From: Candidatus Omnitrophota bacterium
Lineage (GTDB): Bacteria; Hinthialibacterota; Hinthialibacteria; Hinthialibacterales; Hinthialibacteraceae
Assembly: GCA_013177805.1 (NCBI GenBank)
Contig: JABLXU010000019.1
Location: forward strand, 1 to 64,000
Length of the DNA: 64,000 nucleotides
Direction: 5' to 3'
Within the stretch, counting starts at the first letter, position 1, and the number at the start of each line of letters is the position of its first letter. Below the pieces are notes generated by a model that searched no databases, was not told the DNA's origin, and saw only the letters and a program-made list of their open reading frames with translations. Shown here piece after piece: positions 51,687-63,256 of the stretch. The translations under genes were made by a program, and so were the position numbers.

Positions 51687-54323
51687 TCACCGCACACCTA
51701 TGATATATTTTCCCCCTTGGGCGAGGGTGAACCGCATGCCGTCCTGGGCCGGGACACCCCCATCGGGGCTGTGCAGCACCTTGACCGGTTTGTCCTGGCA
51801 GACATCGGGCATGGTTACGTCGGCGGTGACGTCACCGGGAAGTTCCAATTCCATCGTCCAGGTTTGTGGATCCCAGGATACCCACACTATCCCCTTGGGG
51901 GTGCCCACATGGCCCGCCACGTAAGGGAGTCCGGCGGCATCGGGGTGAATATGGATCCGCCCGCCGCCCGGTTCGGTGATCCGTACACCCAGCAACGTGT
52001 CATGCATCCACAGCAGCGGGACGGCCTGCCAGCCGTGAGACCCGGTTTCGTCTTCGGGTTGGGCGGTGTTGATTTCGCCTGGTTTCAGATTCAGATCTTC
52101 CCGTGAAACCCAATACTCCGGCAGCGGTCCACCGTACGGCCCTTGCAAGACCGGCGGGACCGGATTGCGGGGATGGCCGGGGAGGTAAGGCGCATAGCGC
52201 TCGAGCAGATGCGCGACGGCGCGTTCGGAAAAGCCGTTTTCGGAGAGAGCCCGCAGCACGCGGTAGCCGTAGGTGGGGTTGTTCCAACGCGTGACGCCGG
52301 GGGGCGGAGTCCCATCGGGAGCCGGGAACGCGTAATCGAGATCCAACCGCGCTTCATCCTTGGTCATCAAGCCCGAGGTGATGGCGATGGTCTGTCCGGC
52401 CTGGCTATAGCCCCGTTCGAGTGTGGGATCGGCGGGATCGAAGCGGTCGGCCACGTGCGCGGGGATGCCGCCGGACGCGGGCACGATGTGATATTGGCGG
52501 AAAGCCAAGGCCATGCGGTCCGCGGTGGCGCGCCAGCGTTCCGCCAGGTCAGTTTGGCCGATGGCCCCGGCCATGACGGCGGTCCAGCGCAGGCGTTCGA
52601 TGATCCAGGGCGTGACGATGCCGCTGGATTGCTTATCGTTCGCGCAATGCAGGCCAACCCGGATATCGGCCAGCACGCGATTTGTCAACCATAAGCCATC
52701 TTCGTTGACATGAGAAAGCACGTTGTCCCAATACTTGACGACGTTCGGCCAATAGGTCTCGATCAGCGCGGTATCGCCCGTCCACATGTACTCATCATAG
52801 AGAAAGGCGATCCATTGGACGCTCCAATCGTACGGCGCGGGATAGGCCGGGTAGTTGCTGGGGGCGAAGGGATGGAAATCGCCGTCGGGACCTTGCCCTT
52901 CCGCGTGCGTGCGGATCAAAAAGCGGCGCAGTTGATTGTCCCCGAACCAGGAGGCGGAAATCAGGGCGCGGGGCCGCGCGTCCTCGATCCACTGGCCGTC
53001 CTCGCGGCCGGGGGTGTCCACGTAGGAATCGCTCATGGTTACTTCGGCGTGAATCAGGCACAGTTTGACGATCTGATCGATCCGCTGGTCCCCGCAGGAG
53101 AAACTGCCGATGGGTTTGATCGGATATTGCGATTTGACCATCCCAACTTGTTTGATCTTCACTTCTCCGGCAACGGGAAAATGAACATGCACCGACAACC
53201 AACGGGCGGTGCGTTCATCGGGGAACTCGACGGTTTGCGCGCCCGCCCGGGTGATGTAGCGGTCCGCGTACCCCTTGCCCACGACGCGTTCGGGATTGAT
53301 CCAGCCATCGGGGCGGACGTGCATTTCGCCGTTATACAGCGCGCGGGCGAGTTCGCAATACCCCAGGTCGATCACCGTGCCCGCGGGCGCGTCCGCGAAC
53401 TCCAACAGGGGATAGCCATGCGCGGGCAGGCCGAAGTCGAAGGTGATATAGTGCGTCTCACCGGCCTGGCCGCGGATAACGGTTTCGCGGCCGTTCAACA
53501 AGTGTCCAGCTTCCTCCGTCTCTGCGGGAGAAGGCAAATAGACGGCCGTGCGGATGCGGGAAGCCATGGCCAAGGGGCCGTCGAAAACCGGCTGGGTGGA
53601 GGAGGCCATCCCGGCGGCCAGCACGCTAAGAGGCGGCATGAAATATTCGCGCTGGCCGGGCGTTTCAACGGGACGAGGCTGTTCCGGCCACGGGCCACCT
53701 GTTACTTCCACCGCGTGGCTCCAGGCGCAGTCGTCGAAGGCGGGATCGTGAATGTCGCCTGGCAACACCTGGCGGCCGTCGATGATGAGCGGGTACCGGA
53801 TGCGGTGATCGCCGATGACGCCCACGATCTGCGTTTCATGGGAAAGAAACTCAGGCGCGGTGAGGCAGCGCCAGGAGGCATCGCTTTTTACCCATTCGCT
53901 GTCCACGTACAGGCCGGCGTGTTGGTTGCCCGTGCGCTGGAAGGTAATGATACCGCCCCAGTTGTGATGCAGGACACAAACAACGTTCTTCCCCACGCGC
54001 AGATAGGGGGCGGCGTTGATCACTTCGGCGGTGATTTTCTCTTCATGGTAGCGGGCAACTTTGCGGCGGACGATGTGGCCGTTGATCCACAGGCGGGCGT
54101 TGCTGTCGGCGGCGAAAAGCAGGGTGGAATCCTGGGGCAGCCGGTCCAGCTCGGCAACGGTCCGAAAATAGGTGAAGCGGTTTTTGGGCGCGGGCTGACC
54201 GGGATCGGACCAGATCCACCGCGCGGTGTCTGCCGTGGCATAAAGACAAGGCACAACCGAAGGGATCATCAATCCCGCCATCATGAGTGAAAATAAACGT
54301 GCGGAAATGGATGTTCGTATCAT
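51687..54323 (-). CDS. Secreted alpha-L-rhamnosidase-like glycoside hydrolase (GH78 type)
   Basis: 878 residues with a signal peptide (ARLFSLMMAGLMIPSVV). Order of domains: N-terminal beta-sandwiches with TARWIWSDPGQP (near 33), then an (alpha/alpha)6 barrel holding SDSYVDTPGREDGQWIEDAR (about residues 434-453), which corresponds to the GH78 acidic active-site block, and a C-terminal beta-sandwich with GVRITEPGGGRIHIHP. It releases rhamnose or related sugars from glycans outside the cytoplasm. ATG at 54323 has CAGGAG upstream; an upstream ATG at 54407 was rejected. Divergent from ldh. Confidence 0.82.
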   Translation of the reverse strand: MIRTSISARLFSLMMAGLMIPSVVPCLYATADTARWIWSDPGQPAPKNRFTYFRTVAELDRLPQDSTLLFAADSNARLWINGHIVRRKVARYHEEKITAEVINAAPYLRVGKNVVCVLHHNWGGIITFQRTGNQHAGLYVDSEWVKSDASWRCLTAPEFLSHETQIVGVIGDHRIRYPLIIDGRQVLPGDIHDPAFDDCAWSHAVEVTGGPWPEQPRPVETPGQREYFMPPLSVLAAGMASSTQPVFDGPLAMASRIRTAVYLPSPAETEEAGHLLNGRETVIRGQAGETHYITFDFGLPAHGYPLLEFADAPAGTVIDLGYCELARALYNGEMHVRPDGWINPERVVGKGYADRYITRAGAQTVEFPDERTARWLSVHVHFPVAGEVKIKQVGMVKSQYPIKPIGSFSCGDQRIDQIVKLCLIHAEVTMSDSYVDTPGREDGQWIEDARPRALISASWFGDNQLRRFLIRTHAEGQGPDGDFHPFAPSNYPAYPAPYDWSVQWIAFLYDEYMWTGDTALIETYWPNVVKYWDNVLSHVNEDGLWLTNRVLADIRVGLHCANDKQSSGIVTPWIIERLRWTAVMAGAIGQTDLAERWRATADRMALAFRQYHIVPASGGIPAHVADRFDPADPTLERGYSQAGQTIAITSGLMTKDEARLDLDYAFPAPDGTPPPGVTRWNNPTYGYRVLRALSENGFSERAVAHLLERYAPYLPGHPRNPVPPVLQGPYGGPLPEYWVSREDLNLKPGEINTAQPEDETGSHGWQAVPLLWMHDTLLGVRITEPGGGRIHIHPDAAGLPYVAGHVGTPKGIVWVSWDPQTWTMELELPGDVTADVTMPDVCQDKPVKVLHSPDGGVPAQDGMRFTLAQGGKYIIGVR

Positions 54324-55565
<1,242 letters not shown>

Positions 55566-55701
55566 AAAACAGCCTTCCCGATTCCATCCTTGGTGCCAGT
55601 CAACGGCCTGACACTTACGCCTCACCGGCCATTCATCCTTCCAGGCCGGGCAAGCCTTGATCATCAAGATTCATCCGGGAAGCGTGGACTGAAAGAGGTA
55701 A

Positions 55702-55865
55702 TATCGATTCCGTTCCCTTCGGTATAAAGGCGGACACCCAACTCCGCCTTTTTAGAAACACGTTCCCCCTGATCTTCTTCCCAAGGGAGAGGGAATTTTG
55801 TGGTAATTTACATCGATCATTTTGAAGTGATCCGGACCGGCGGCCGGAAAAAAAGAACGTCATGG
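55702..55865 (+). repeat. Interspersed modular repeat, copy L (near-complete)
   Basis: Contains, in order, ATCGATTCCGTTCCCTTCGG, the array-type hairpin AGGCGGACACCCAACTCCGC (55728 on), CCCCCTGATCTTCTTCCC with AAGGGAGAGGG, ACATCGATCATTTTGAAG and GGACCGGCGGCCGGAAAAA. It is the fullest example of the module order in this window. Confidence 0.75.
55727..55753 (+). terminator. Possible terminator formed by an array-type hairpin
   Basis: AAGGCGGA-CACCCAAC-TCCGCCTT followed by TTT, 162 bp after the ldh stop. This is a single diverged unit of the 48.7-kb array, so its termination role is a guess. Confidence 0.4.
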
Positions 55866-55905
55866 CTGGACAAGCCATTGTTTATTCCTATTTCTTACAA
55901 TTTTG

Positions 55906-55935
55906 TTGCAAGGGTTATGTCTTCCATCTATAATT
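55906..55935 (+). promoter_or_regulatory. Probable sigma-70-type promoter of the M4 peptidase gene
   Basis: TTGCAA (55906-55911), 18-bp spacer, TATAAT (55930-55935), 54 bp before the ATG at 55990. Confidence 0.6.
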
Positions 55936-55989
55936 ATCCCACATTTTCCAATCCAAACTTCTTAAATCCTATCCTGTGGGGTGAAGCCC

Positions 55990-58900
55990 ATGAAATTCAG
56001 GAATCCGTGGAAAAAATCCTCCGCCATTCTATTCTTGTGTCTGGTTAGTATTGGCATCGCAGGGATTGGGTATTTCTCGTTCCACTCCAGCCAGCCGGTT
56101 TCTCCGTCGAATCCCGCGCCGGCCCTACCCGCCCAACCGGATAGCCGTTACACATCTTTGACAGCCGCCCTGGCGCCCGGCCCGGCCACCCCGGATTCGC
56201 AAGTCCTTCCTTCTGCCGCGAAACCCCGCAAGCCGGTGCGTCCCACCGTCCAACGGACCGATTCCACTACCGCGAAGCAGGCCGCGGACCGCATTTTGGC
56301 CCACTTCGGCCGGATGCAGCAACGAATGGCCAATCAGCCATCCAAACCCATGAGTGGGCTTCCCCGGGCCACCGGCCCGAACGTGTTGAATCCGGAACAA
56401 CAAAAAGCAATCGACCAAATGCTGGCGGACCTGGGCAGCGGGGCGGTTTTGCATATGGACAACGTTTCCGGGACATTGCGCCACTTGGAGGGGGATTTAA
56501 AGAAATTGGTGGACGATTCGGCCGCCTACCAAGCCGCGCGGGAACGGTTGGACCACGCCGGCATGGCGGTGGCCTTGGCCGGTGAAATCAAGCGCGTGCT
56601 GAATATCCAAAATCCGGCGGAAGAATTCCAGGCCGAACGGATTCAGCACGATGAACTGGGTATGACGCATGTCATCTTGCAACAGGAATACCGGGGTGTG
56701 CCCATATGGGGGGCGGAGATTGGCGTCCATTTCAGCGCGGGCCACGATCCGGTGCGGATGGCGGGCGTGTACTCGGCCACTCCCGTGAACATGCCTATTC
56801 CTGAAGTGGAAATCAGCCTGGAAACGGCCGTCGCGAAGGCCCAGGAGGCGGTGGGGCATCCCGGTCCCCATCTCGTCCCGCCGCGGGCGCAACGCATGAT
56901 CTATTGGGATATCGACCGCGCCCCGGTGATGTGCTACAACGTGGACATGACCCCGAATTTTCAGGAATCCTGGGAGATTTTCATCTCCACCGCGGATGGC
57001 TCCGTGGTTCATAAATACAACAAAGTGATGACGGCGGCGGCCACGGGCACCGCGCCGGACCTGAAGGGCACTCCGCGCACCATGCACTGCTGGGAGAGCC
57101 AAGGACAATACTACGCCATCGACACTACCCTGCCCATGTACAAACCCGGGCAATCCCAGCCGCCGGATCCCACCAAGTTGACGGGCGCGTTGTACCTGAT
57201 GGATTTCCGGAACGCGGATCCCAACGCGCAGGAGTTGCGGATTTACGATGTCGTGACCAACAACGTGAACCAATGGGATCCCACGGCGGTCAGCCTGATG
57301 CATAACTTCCGGTTGACGGAAGATTATTACCGGAAGACCTTCAATTACAACTCCATTGACAATAACGGCATGAACATCTGGGCGATCATTCATTGGCGGT
57401 TCCCCACCGGCCAAGGGGGAAGCACCAGTGACAATGCCTGTTGGAATCCGGGAATCAAGGGCATGCAATTCGGGGACGGGGAGCAATACGATGGGGGCAT
57501 ACTGCCGCATGACCTGGATACGGTGGCGCACGAATACACGCACGGGATCACGAATTTCACTTCCAATTTGATATACGAAAATCAATCCGGCGCGCTCAAT
57601 GAGCATTTTTCCGACTTTTTCGGCTGCATGGTGGACCGCGACAATTGGCTGCATGGAGAGGAAACGATCAATGTGCCCGGGAAAATCGCCTTGCGCGATT
57701 TGTCCAATCCCGGCAATCCCCAAGTGGCCTCACCGAACCCCGCCACGATGGCGGAATACAAACACCTGACCCTGGAGCAAGACCATGGGGGAGTGCATAT
57801 CAACATGGGGATTCCTTGCTACATGTCCTATCTGCTGGCCGAGGGTTTGAACGGGGGCATCGGCAAGGACAAAACGGAGCGGATTCTCTTCCGTTGCGTG
57901 ACCCAATACCTGACCCAGCGGTCGCAGTTCATCGACTACCGCCGCTTGTGCATCAACGCGGCGCAGGACTTGTATGGCGAGGCGGAAGCCACCGCGGTGA
58001 AAAACGCGTTTGACGCCGTGGGCATTACCGATGGCGGAGGCGGCGGCACACCCCCCTCCACCCCCGGCACTCCCACCCGTGGCAATGAGGCGGTGCTGTT
58101 CCTGCTAGCCGATTCCACGGCCGGTTACGATTTCTTCCGGGATGATTTTTATTATATGTTGATCCTTAACGCGGCCGGGAATAATCAATTGGCCGCGTCA
58201 CGGTACGTGGCGGGCACGCGGCCGGCCACTTCGGGCGACGGCCAATGGGGCGTGTATGTCGGATGGGACAACAACGTTTACTGGACCGACGGCCAATCAG
58301 AAGAACAATGGACCGAGGAAGGCATCGTCCGGACGCTGGCCATGTCCAAGAATCTGCGGTACATTGCCTTCACCACCATCAATTACGACAATTTCATTTA
58401 TCTAATCGATATTCATAGCAAAACCGTTTCGGAAGTGAAGCTGCAGGTTCAATTGCAAAGCGCGGGGATGGGGGATCTTTATTTCGCGGACGTGCTGACC
58501 TTTAATTTCCGGGGGGATCATTTGTTTTACGACGGCGTGGCGGCGGTCAAGCTCCAATCCGGACAGAACATCGATGCCTGGGGGATTTATGGTTTGCGCC
58601 TATCGGACTTGTCCAATTTCGAGTTTCTCGCGCCCTTGTCCGGCCAGCAAATCGGCGATCCCATCTTTTCCCACACCAACGACGCCTTGCTCCTGGCCGA
58701 CATGGATCTCGTAGAGAACGAGCAAGTCACAGCCAACGTAGTCTCGATCGATATCAACCAGCAAAAAATCGGTTTGTTGTTGAAAAACACCGAATTGCTC
58801 GCCAAGCCCTCCTTCCGGGGGGATGATAAAAGCATCCTGGTCCGGCTGATTGATCAAAATCACCAAAATTATCTGCTCGTGGAGGGCAAACTGGCCGCCG

Positions 58901-61338
58901 ACAATCTCAGTGTGGATACCCAAAACCTGCAGTTGGTCTTTTCTTCCAACGAAGCCATTACGTATCCGTTCGGATTCCGGATCGGCGAATACACGGCCCA
59001 GGAAGGGAAAATTGCCGTCCCGGCCCGTTTGGATTTCGGCACGGTGCCGGTTCAGGCCATCGCCGAACAAACCCTGAGCATCACCAACCAGGGGAACGCC
59101 GACCTGGACGTGTTGAATATCGCCTTCGAGGGGGAAAACTCCGGCCGCTTCGCTCATAACGGCAACGCGCAAAAGATCCCTCCCGGAGCGCAATATCAAT
59201 TCCAGGTGGCCTGTCAGCCCTTGCAGGAAGGGCCGGTGCAGGCAGCCATGCGGATCCGGTCCACCGACATGAACCAACCGGAGGTCACGGTGCAGCTGAC
59301 TGCCGTGGGGGCGCCTGCCGCTCCTCCTACGCCCTCCCCATCGGCCCAGCCCACGCCGACCGCGACCCAAACGCCGACCGCCACCGTGGGAATTCCCACA
59401 GCCATCCCCACTACTCCGATTCCCGGACCGACCGCGACCCCTACCTCCGGCGGCGCTCCGGAGGAATGGATTTACGAGTTCGATCAGCCCTCCCTGGCCG
59501 CCAACGGGTGGAATCCCATTCCCGGCGGTTTTGTGCCCAACACGCCGGCGGGAACGATTGTAGCGCAATCGTTTTTCGGCAAGCCGATCGCTTCCTCAAA
59601 AGATAATAAGGGACTCATCATTACGGTGGAGCCTGGGCAGGTGGCGTTCTTGTACGCGGCCGATCCGATCCCCACAGGGGGGAATCCCGTACTCCTGCGC
59701 CTGACGGTTTGGGCCGACAGTCCCAACGCGGCGGTTGCCCTGGTGGCCCTTAAAGGCATCTTGGCGGCCGGTGTGGACGGATCGATCGCTACGCACATTC
59801 CCGCTAAAGCGGCCCGCTTCGTGAATCAGGAACGCGCATTGGTGCTGCTTTACGAACCGGACCAGGGTGAATGGATCACCCCAGCCATTCAGGTAGCCTC
59901 TACAGGAGACACATCCACGACGGTTTTGATCGATAAATTGGACGTGGTCAAATTGGAGTCCGCCCTCGCCTATTCCGGCCGGGCATTTTCCTCCCAGCCA
60001 TTGTTGCATGGCGCGCTGGTATCGGCCCTTCCCAAGCCGGCGCAGCCTATCCTCACGTATGAATTCAAGGAAAACACCTTGGACCTGTGCGGGTGGAGTC
60101 CCATCCCCGGCGGATTCAGCGGAGCGGCGCCGGGTTCTATTTTCGTCATGGGATTCTTTGGGGATCCCATCCCCTCGTCCACGGATAAACGGGGCGCGAT
60201 GCTCTCCGTCCAACCCGGGCAGGTCGCGTTCATGTACGCGAAGGAACCCATCGCCACCGGCGGCAGGCCCCTCTTGTTCCGGGCGGTGATGAGCAGCGAT
60301 GGAGCGAACGCGTCCGTGGCGCTCGTGGCGTTGAAAGGCAATCTGGCCGCCAACGCCGTGGACGGCTCCATCGCCACGCACATCCCCGCCACCAGCGCCA
60401 GCATGACGAATACGGAACGCAGTTTGGTGCTCCTGTATGAACCGGATGAAGGCAATCTCGTCACACCGGTGATTCAGGCCGCCGCAACCAGCCCCGATCA
60501 AGGAACCGCGATTTTGCTCGACCGGCTGGAAGTTTACGCGCTCGATCCGGAAGAAGCCTATTTGGGATCGCTATGCAGTTCCCAGGCAGCCAAGATCAAT
60601 TCCTTGGTTCCCACCAGCACGCCCGCCAGCACGCCGGTCCCCACCGCCACTCCCGTGACGCCCCCCACCCCGACCTCCACACCCCTGCCGCAAGGAATCG
60701 CCGAACAAGAGCCGAACAACTCCATCCAGCAGCCGCAGAACCTGGGCGTTTTGAACATGAACGGGACCATCTCCGTATCGGGGAGCATCCTGAAAGGCGG
60801 CATCTATAGCGGCGACGCCGATTGGTACGCGTTCAACCTGGCGGCCCAGGCGACAGTGCGGATCCGTCTTGATTGGAACGGACAGGCGGACCTGGACATG
60901 GCGGTGTACGATCAGAACGGAGATTATTTGATTTCGGATGAGACAACGGCCAAGCCGGTGGTACTCGAAGGTCCTCTTTCTCCGGGGGTCTACTATTTTG
61001 TGGTTGCCTCCAAGGACAATCCCGCCGATTACCAATTCACGTTGACTGCCGGCGCATTTACCGCCCCCTATGCCAACGATGTCTCCATCCTGAACGGCAA
61101 ATACACCCAGGATCCCGCCTCCTTGCTTTGGTGGTATGTCTTCGATGGACAAGGACGATACGAATATTGGGGATGGAACTCCCTTTCCGGAGATGTCTTG
61201 CTCCACAGCGGGACATACACGGTTGCCTATCCCAACCTGATTCTCAACCACGACGGCAAAACCGAGCAGTTCGAATTGTCATTCGAAAGCCCCACAGTGT
61301 TCCTTCTGAATGGCAACGCGCGGTACGTGCGGGGATGA
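55990..61338 (+). CDS. Giant secreted M4 (thermolysin-like) metallopeptidase with multi-domain C-terminus
   Basis: 1782 residues. An N-terminal membrane segment/signal peptide (about 12-30) is followed by a Pro-rich stretch, a propeptide (FTP/PepSY-like, ~180-350) and the catalytic domain with HEYTH (His514, Glu515, His518) and the third zinc ligand Glu538 in NEHFSD. Then come a Gly/Thr linker, a beta-propeller-like region (~700-1010), an ASH/HYDIN-type sandwich (~1013-1110), a Pro/Thr linker, two tandem ~175-residue repeats (1160-1345 and 1355-1531), another linker, a PPC-type domain beginning EQEPNNS (1572) and a final ~90-residue domain. ATG at 55990 has GGGGTG upstream; a GTG at 55981 is an alternative. 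A secreted neutral protease attached to or displayed at the surface. Confidence 0.9.
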   Translation: MKFRNPWKKSSAILFLCLVSIGIAGIGYFSFHSSQPVSPSNPAPALPAQPDSRYTSLTAALAPGPATPDSQVLPSAAKPRKPVRPTVQRTDSTTAKQAADRILAHFGRMQQRMANQPSKPMSGLPRATGPNVLNPEQQKAIDQMLADLGSGAVLHMDNVSGTLRHLEGDLKKLVDDSAAYQAARERLDHAGMAVALAGEIKRVLNIQNPAEEFQAERIQHDELGMTHVILQQEYRGVPIWGAEIGVHFSAGHDPVRMAGVYSATPVNMPIPEVEISLETAVAKAQEAVGHPGPHLVPPRAQRMIYWDIDRAPVMCYNVDMTPNFQESWEIFISTADGSVVHKYNKVMTAAATGTAPDLKGTPRTMHCWESQGQYYAIDTTLPMYKPGQSQPPDPTKLTGALYLMDFRNADPNAQELRIYDVVTNNVNQWDPTAVSLMHNFRLTEDYYRKTFNYNSIDNNGMNIWAIIHWRFPTGQGGSTSDNACWNPGIKGMQFGDGEQYDGGILPHDLDTVAHEYTHGITNFTSNLIYENQSGALNEHFSDFFGCMVDRDNWLHGEETINVPGKIALRDLSNPGNPQVASPNPATMAEYKHLTLEQDHGGVHINMGIPCYMSYLLAEGLNGGIGKDKTERILFRCVTQYLTQRSQFIDYRRLCINAAQDLYGEAEATAVKNAFDAVGITDGGGGGTPPSTPGTPTRGNEAVLFLLADSTAGYDFFRDDFYYMLILNAAGNNQLAASRYVAGTRPATSGDGQWGVYVGWDNNVYWTDGQSEEQWTEEGIVRTLAMSKNLRYIAFTTINYDNFIYLIDIHSKTVSEVKLQVQLQSAGMGDLYFADVLTFNFRGDHLFYDGVAAVKLQSGQNIDAWGIYGLRLSDLSNFEFLAPLSGQQIGDPIFSHTNDALLLADMDLVENEQVTANVVSIDINQQKIGLLLKNTELLAKPSFRGDDKSILVRLIDQNHQNYLLVEGKLAADNLSVDTQNLQLVFSSNEAITYPFGFRIGEYTAQEGKIAVPARLDFGTVPVQAIAEQTLSITNQGNADLDVLNIAFEGENSGRFAHNGNAQKIPPGAQYQFQVACQPLQEGPVQAAMRIRSTDMNQPEVTVQLTAVGAPAAPPTPSPSAQPTPTATQTPTATVGIPTAIPTTPIPGPTATPTSGGAPEEWIYEFDQPSLAANGWNPIPGGFVPNTPAGTIVAQSFFGKPIASSKDNKGLIITVEPGQVAFLYAADPIPTGGNPVLLRLTVWADSPNAAVALVALKGILAAGVDGSIATHIPAKAARFVNQERALVLLYEPDQGEWITPAIQVASTGDTSTTVLIDKLDVVKLESALAYSGRAFSSQPLLHGALVSALPKPAQPILTYEFKENTLDLCGWSPIPGGFSGAAPGSIFVMGFFGDPIPSSTDKRGAMLSVQPGQVAFMYAKEPIATGGRPLLFRAVMSSDGANASVALVALKGNLAANAVDGSIATHIPATSASMTNTERSLVLLYEPDEGNLVTPVIQAAATSPDQGTAILLDRLEVYALDPEEAYLGSLCSSQAAKINSLVPTSTPASTPVPTATPVTPPTPTSTPLPQGIAEQEPNNSIQQPQNLGVLNMNGTISVSGSILKGGIYSGDADWYAFNLAAQATVRIRLDWNGQADLDMAVYDQNGDYLISDETTAKPVVLEGPLSPGVYYFVVASKDNPADYQFTLTAGAFTAPYANDVSILNGKYTQDPASLLWWYVFDGQGRYEYWGWNSLSGDVLLHSGTYTVAYPNLILNHDGKTEQFELSFESPTVFLLNGNARYVRG

Positions 61339-61487
61339 GTTAGAGTGGAGGAATTGGGGAGGGACGGGCAGAAGGATTTTTCGCCCTGATCATGTCTCCT
61401 AAAACATTTCCCTGATTTTTCTTTTCCTTCTTTCACCCCTTCCTGGATTTTAGTACCATTCCCATAAATTCCATATGAGGCAAAACC

Positions 61488-63020
61488 ATGAAGGATACGC
61501 GCTTGAAACCGTGGCTTGGAACGTTCGCTCTCCTTTTCCTTGCCGCGCTTGATCTGCCGGCTGAACCAATCCAGCCTCCCCCCCCGGCGGGCGTCTCCGC
61601 CGCAGACGCCTATCACCGGCAGGCTATCGCCAAGGCCGAGGCTTCGGTGGCTCAGGCCCGTGCCGCCGTAGAGAAAGATCCCAACCGGCCGGCCTATCAT
61701 TTCCAGGCTCCCGCTTATTGGATGAACGATCCTAACGGCCCGATTTACTACCAGGGCGAATATCACCTTTTTTATCAGCATAATCCCTATGGTGAAAACT
61801 GGGGGCATATGCACTGGGGCCACGCCAAAAGCCGGGATCTGGTTCATTGGCAACATTTGCCGATCGCGCTGGCGCCCTCGGAAGACCAAGGCGAAGAGCA
61901 TTGTTTTTCGGGCAGCGTTATCGTGGATGAAAACGGCATCCCGCGCGCGTTCTACACCAGCATCGGTCCGGACACTCCAGCCTATGACGGCGCGGTGCAA
62001 TGGATGGCCTACAGCGGGGACGGCATGCAGACCTGGACGAAATACCCCGGCAATCCCGTCTTGACCGAAGACCTGCATGGCGATTTGAAAATTCTGGATT
62101 GGCGGGATCCCTATGTCTGGCGGGAGAAAAACGCCTGGTACGTGGTGCTCGGCGGACATCCGAAAGACGGGCGGGGCGCGGCGTTCCTTTATCAATCGCC
62201 CAACCTGGTGGATTGGAAGTTCCTCAACATCCTCTACCAATCCAAGCCGGAAGATCAGGAAGGCAACTGGGAATGTCCCAATTTCTTTCCATTGGGGGAC
62301 AAGCGGGTGTTGGTGTATTCCCCCCACAACCTGGTCCGGTATTACACCGGCGATCTTCTTCCGGATTATTCCTTCCAACCGGATTTTCATGGAATCCTGG
62401 ATTATTCCCCTAATTTCTACGCGCCCAATTGCCTGGAAGACGGCCGGAGCCGGCGGATCCTGTGGGGCTGGATCCGCGACGTGAAAGGACCGGGATGGAA
62501 CGGGGCGTTTACGCTTCCCCGCATCCTCACCTTGCGGCCGGACGGCAGGCTGGGCATGGAACCCGCGCCGGAAATCGAAATGTTGCGGAGGTCCTATCAA
62601 AAAATCGAAAACCAGACCATCGCCTCGCGGTCCATCATACTGGACGAACGGGAAACCGGTTGCGTGGAGATCCGGGCGGTGTTCGAACCGGGTGAGGCGG
62701 AATCATTCGGGCTGCGGTTGCGGCCCGCCACGGATAGCGAAACCGCGGTCCCTCTTACCTGGAACCGCGCCGCGAAGCAAATGACCATCGGCGGCCGGAC
62801 CTTTGATTTCGATTGGCTTGAAGGGGAGAAAACGTTGGATCTGCGCGTCTTCGTGGACAAGTTACTCGTGGAAGTCTATCTCAACCGCCGTGCCGGCTGC
62901 ACCCTGGTGGTGCCGGAGATGCGCCCGGATCACCTGCGGATCGAAGGCCTGGCGGAGAATGGTCCGGTTCGTCTCGTCTCATTCGAAACCTGGGAAATGC
63001 AGCCGACCGGGGAGAGATAA
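61488..63020 (+). CDS. Secreted GH32 fructan hydrolase (levanase/invertase type)
   Basis: 510 residues with a signal peptide (FALLFLAALDLPA). The complete GH32 catalytic triad is present: nucleophile Asp81 in WMNDPNG, transition-state stabiliser Asp207 in WRDP and acid/base Glu262 in WECPNFF. FYQHNPYGENWGHMHWGH and FSGSV are family motifs. A C-terminal beta-sandwich (~390-505) ends the protein. It hydrolyses beta-fructosides (levan, inulin or sucrose) outside the cytoplasm. TGAGGC precedes the ATG. It follows the M4 peptidase by 149 bp on the same strand. Confidence 0.93.
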   Translation: MKDTRLKPWLGTFALLFLAALDLPAEPIQPPPPAGVSAADAYHRQAIAKAEASVAQARAAVEKDPNRPAYHFQAPAYWMNDPNGPIYYQGEYHLFYQHNPYGENWGHMHWGHAKSRDLVHWQHLPIALAPSEDQGEEHCFSGSVIVDENGIPRAFYTSIGPDTPAYDGAVQWMAYSGDGMQTWTKYPGNPVLTEDLHGDLKILDWRDPYVWREKNAWYVVLGGHPKDGRGAAFLYQSPNLVDWKFLNILYQSKPEDQEGNWECPNFFPLGDKRVLVYSPHNLVRYYTGDLLPDYSFQPDFHGILDYSPNFYAPNCLEDGRSRRILWGWIRDVKGPGWNGAFTLPRILTLRPDGRLGMEPAPEIEMLRRSYQKIENQTIASRSIILDERETGCVEIRAVFEPGEAESFGLRLRPATDSETAVPLTWNRAAKQMTIGGRTFDFDWLEGEKTLDLRVFVDKLLVEVYLNRRAGCTLVVPEMRPDHLRIEGLAENGPVRLVSFETWEMQPTGER

Positions 63021-63124
63021 TGCCGGGCTTCTTGATCCCTCTTTCGGGTGGACAAGGAAAGTACCGTATTGCGGAACTCCTGGCGGGCTTCCATCCTGGC
63101 ACGAGTATGGACGGGAACGCGCAA

Positions 63125-63170
63125 CGATTCCCTGTCCCTCTGGGAATGGGACAGGGTAAGGGGAGCCTTG
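63125..63170 (-). repeat. Interspersed modular repeat, inverted copy M
   Basis: On the minus strand: CTTACCCTGTCCCATTCCC then AGAGGGACAGGGAATCG; perfect 9-bp arms CCCTGTCCC/GGGACAGGG (63130-63138, 63148-63156). It is the only clear copy found in this orientation. Confidence 0.6.
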
Positions 63171-63256
63171 AAAGGGCAAATTCCATCCTTCTCCGGCAAT
63201 CGAATTACGAGCCAAGATAACGAAAAAGGCTGTCATATCCGGCTGGTTCACGGGAA

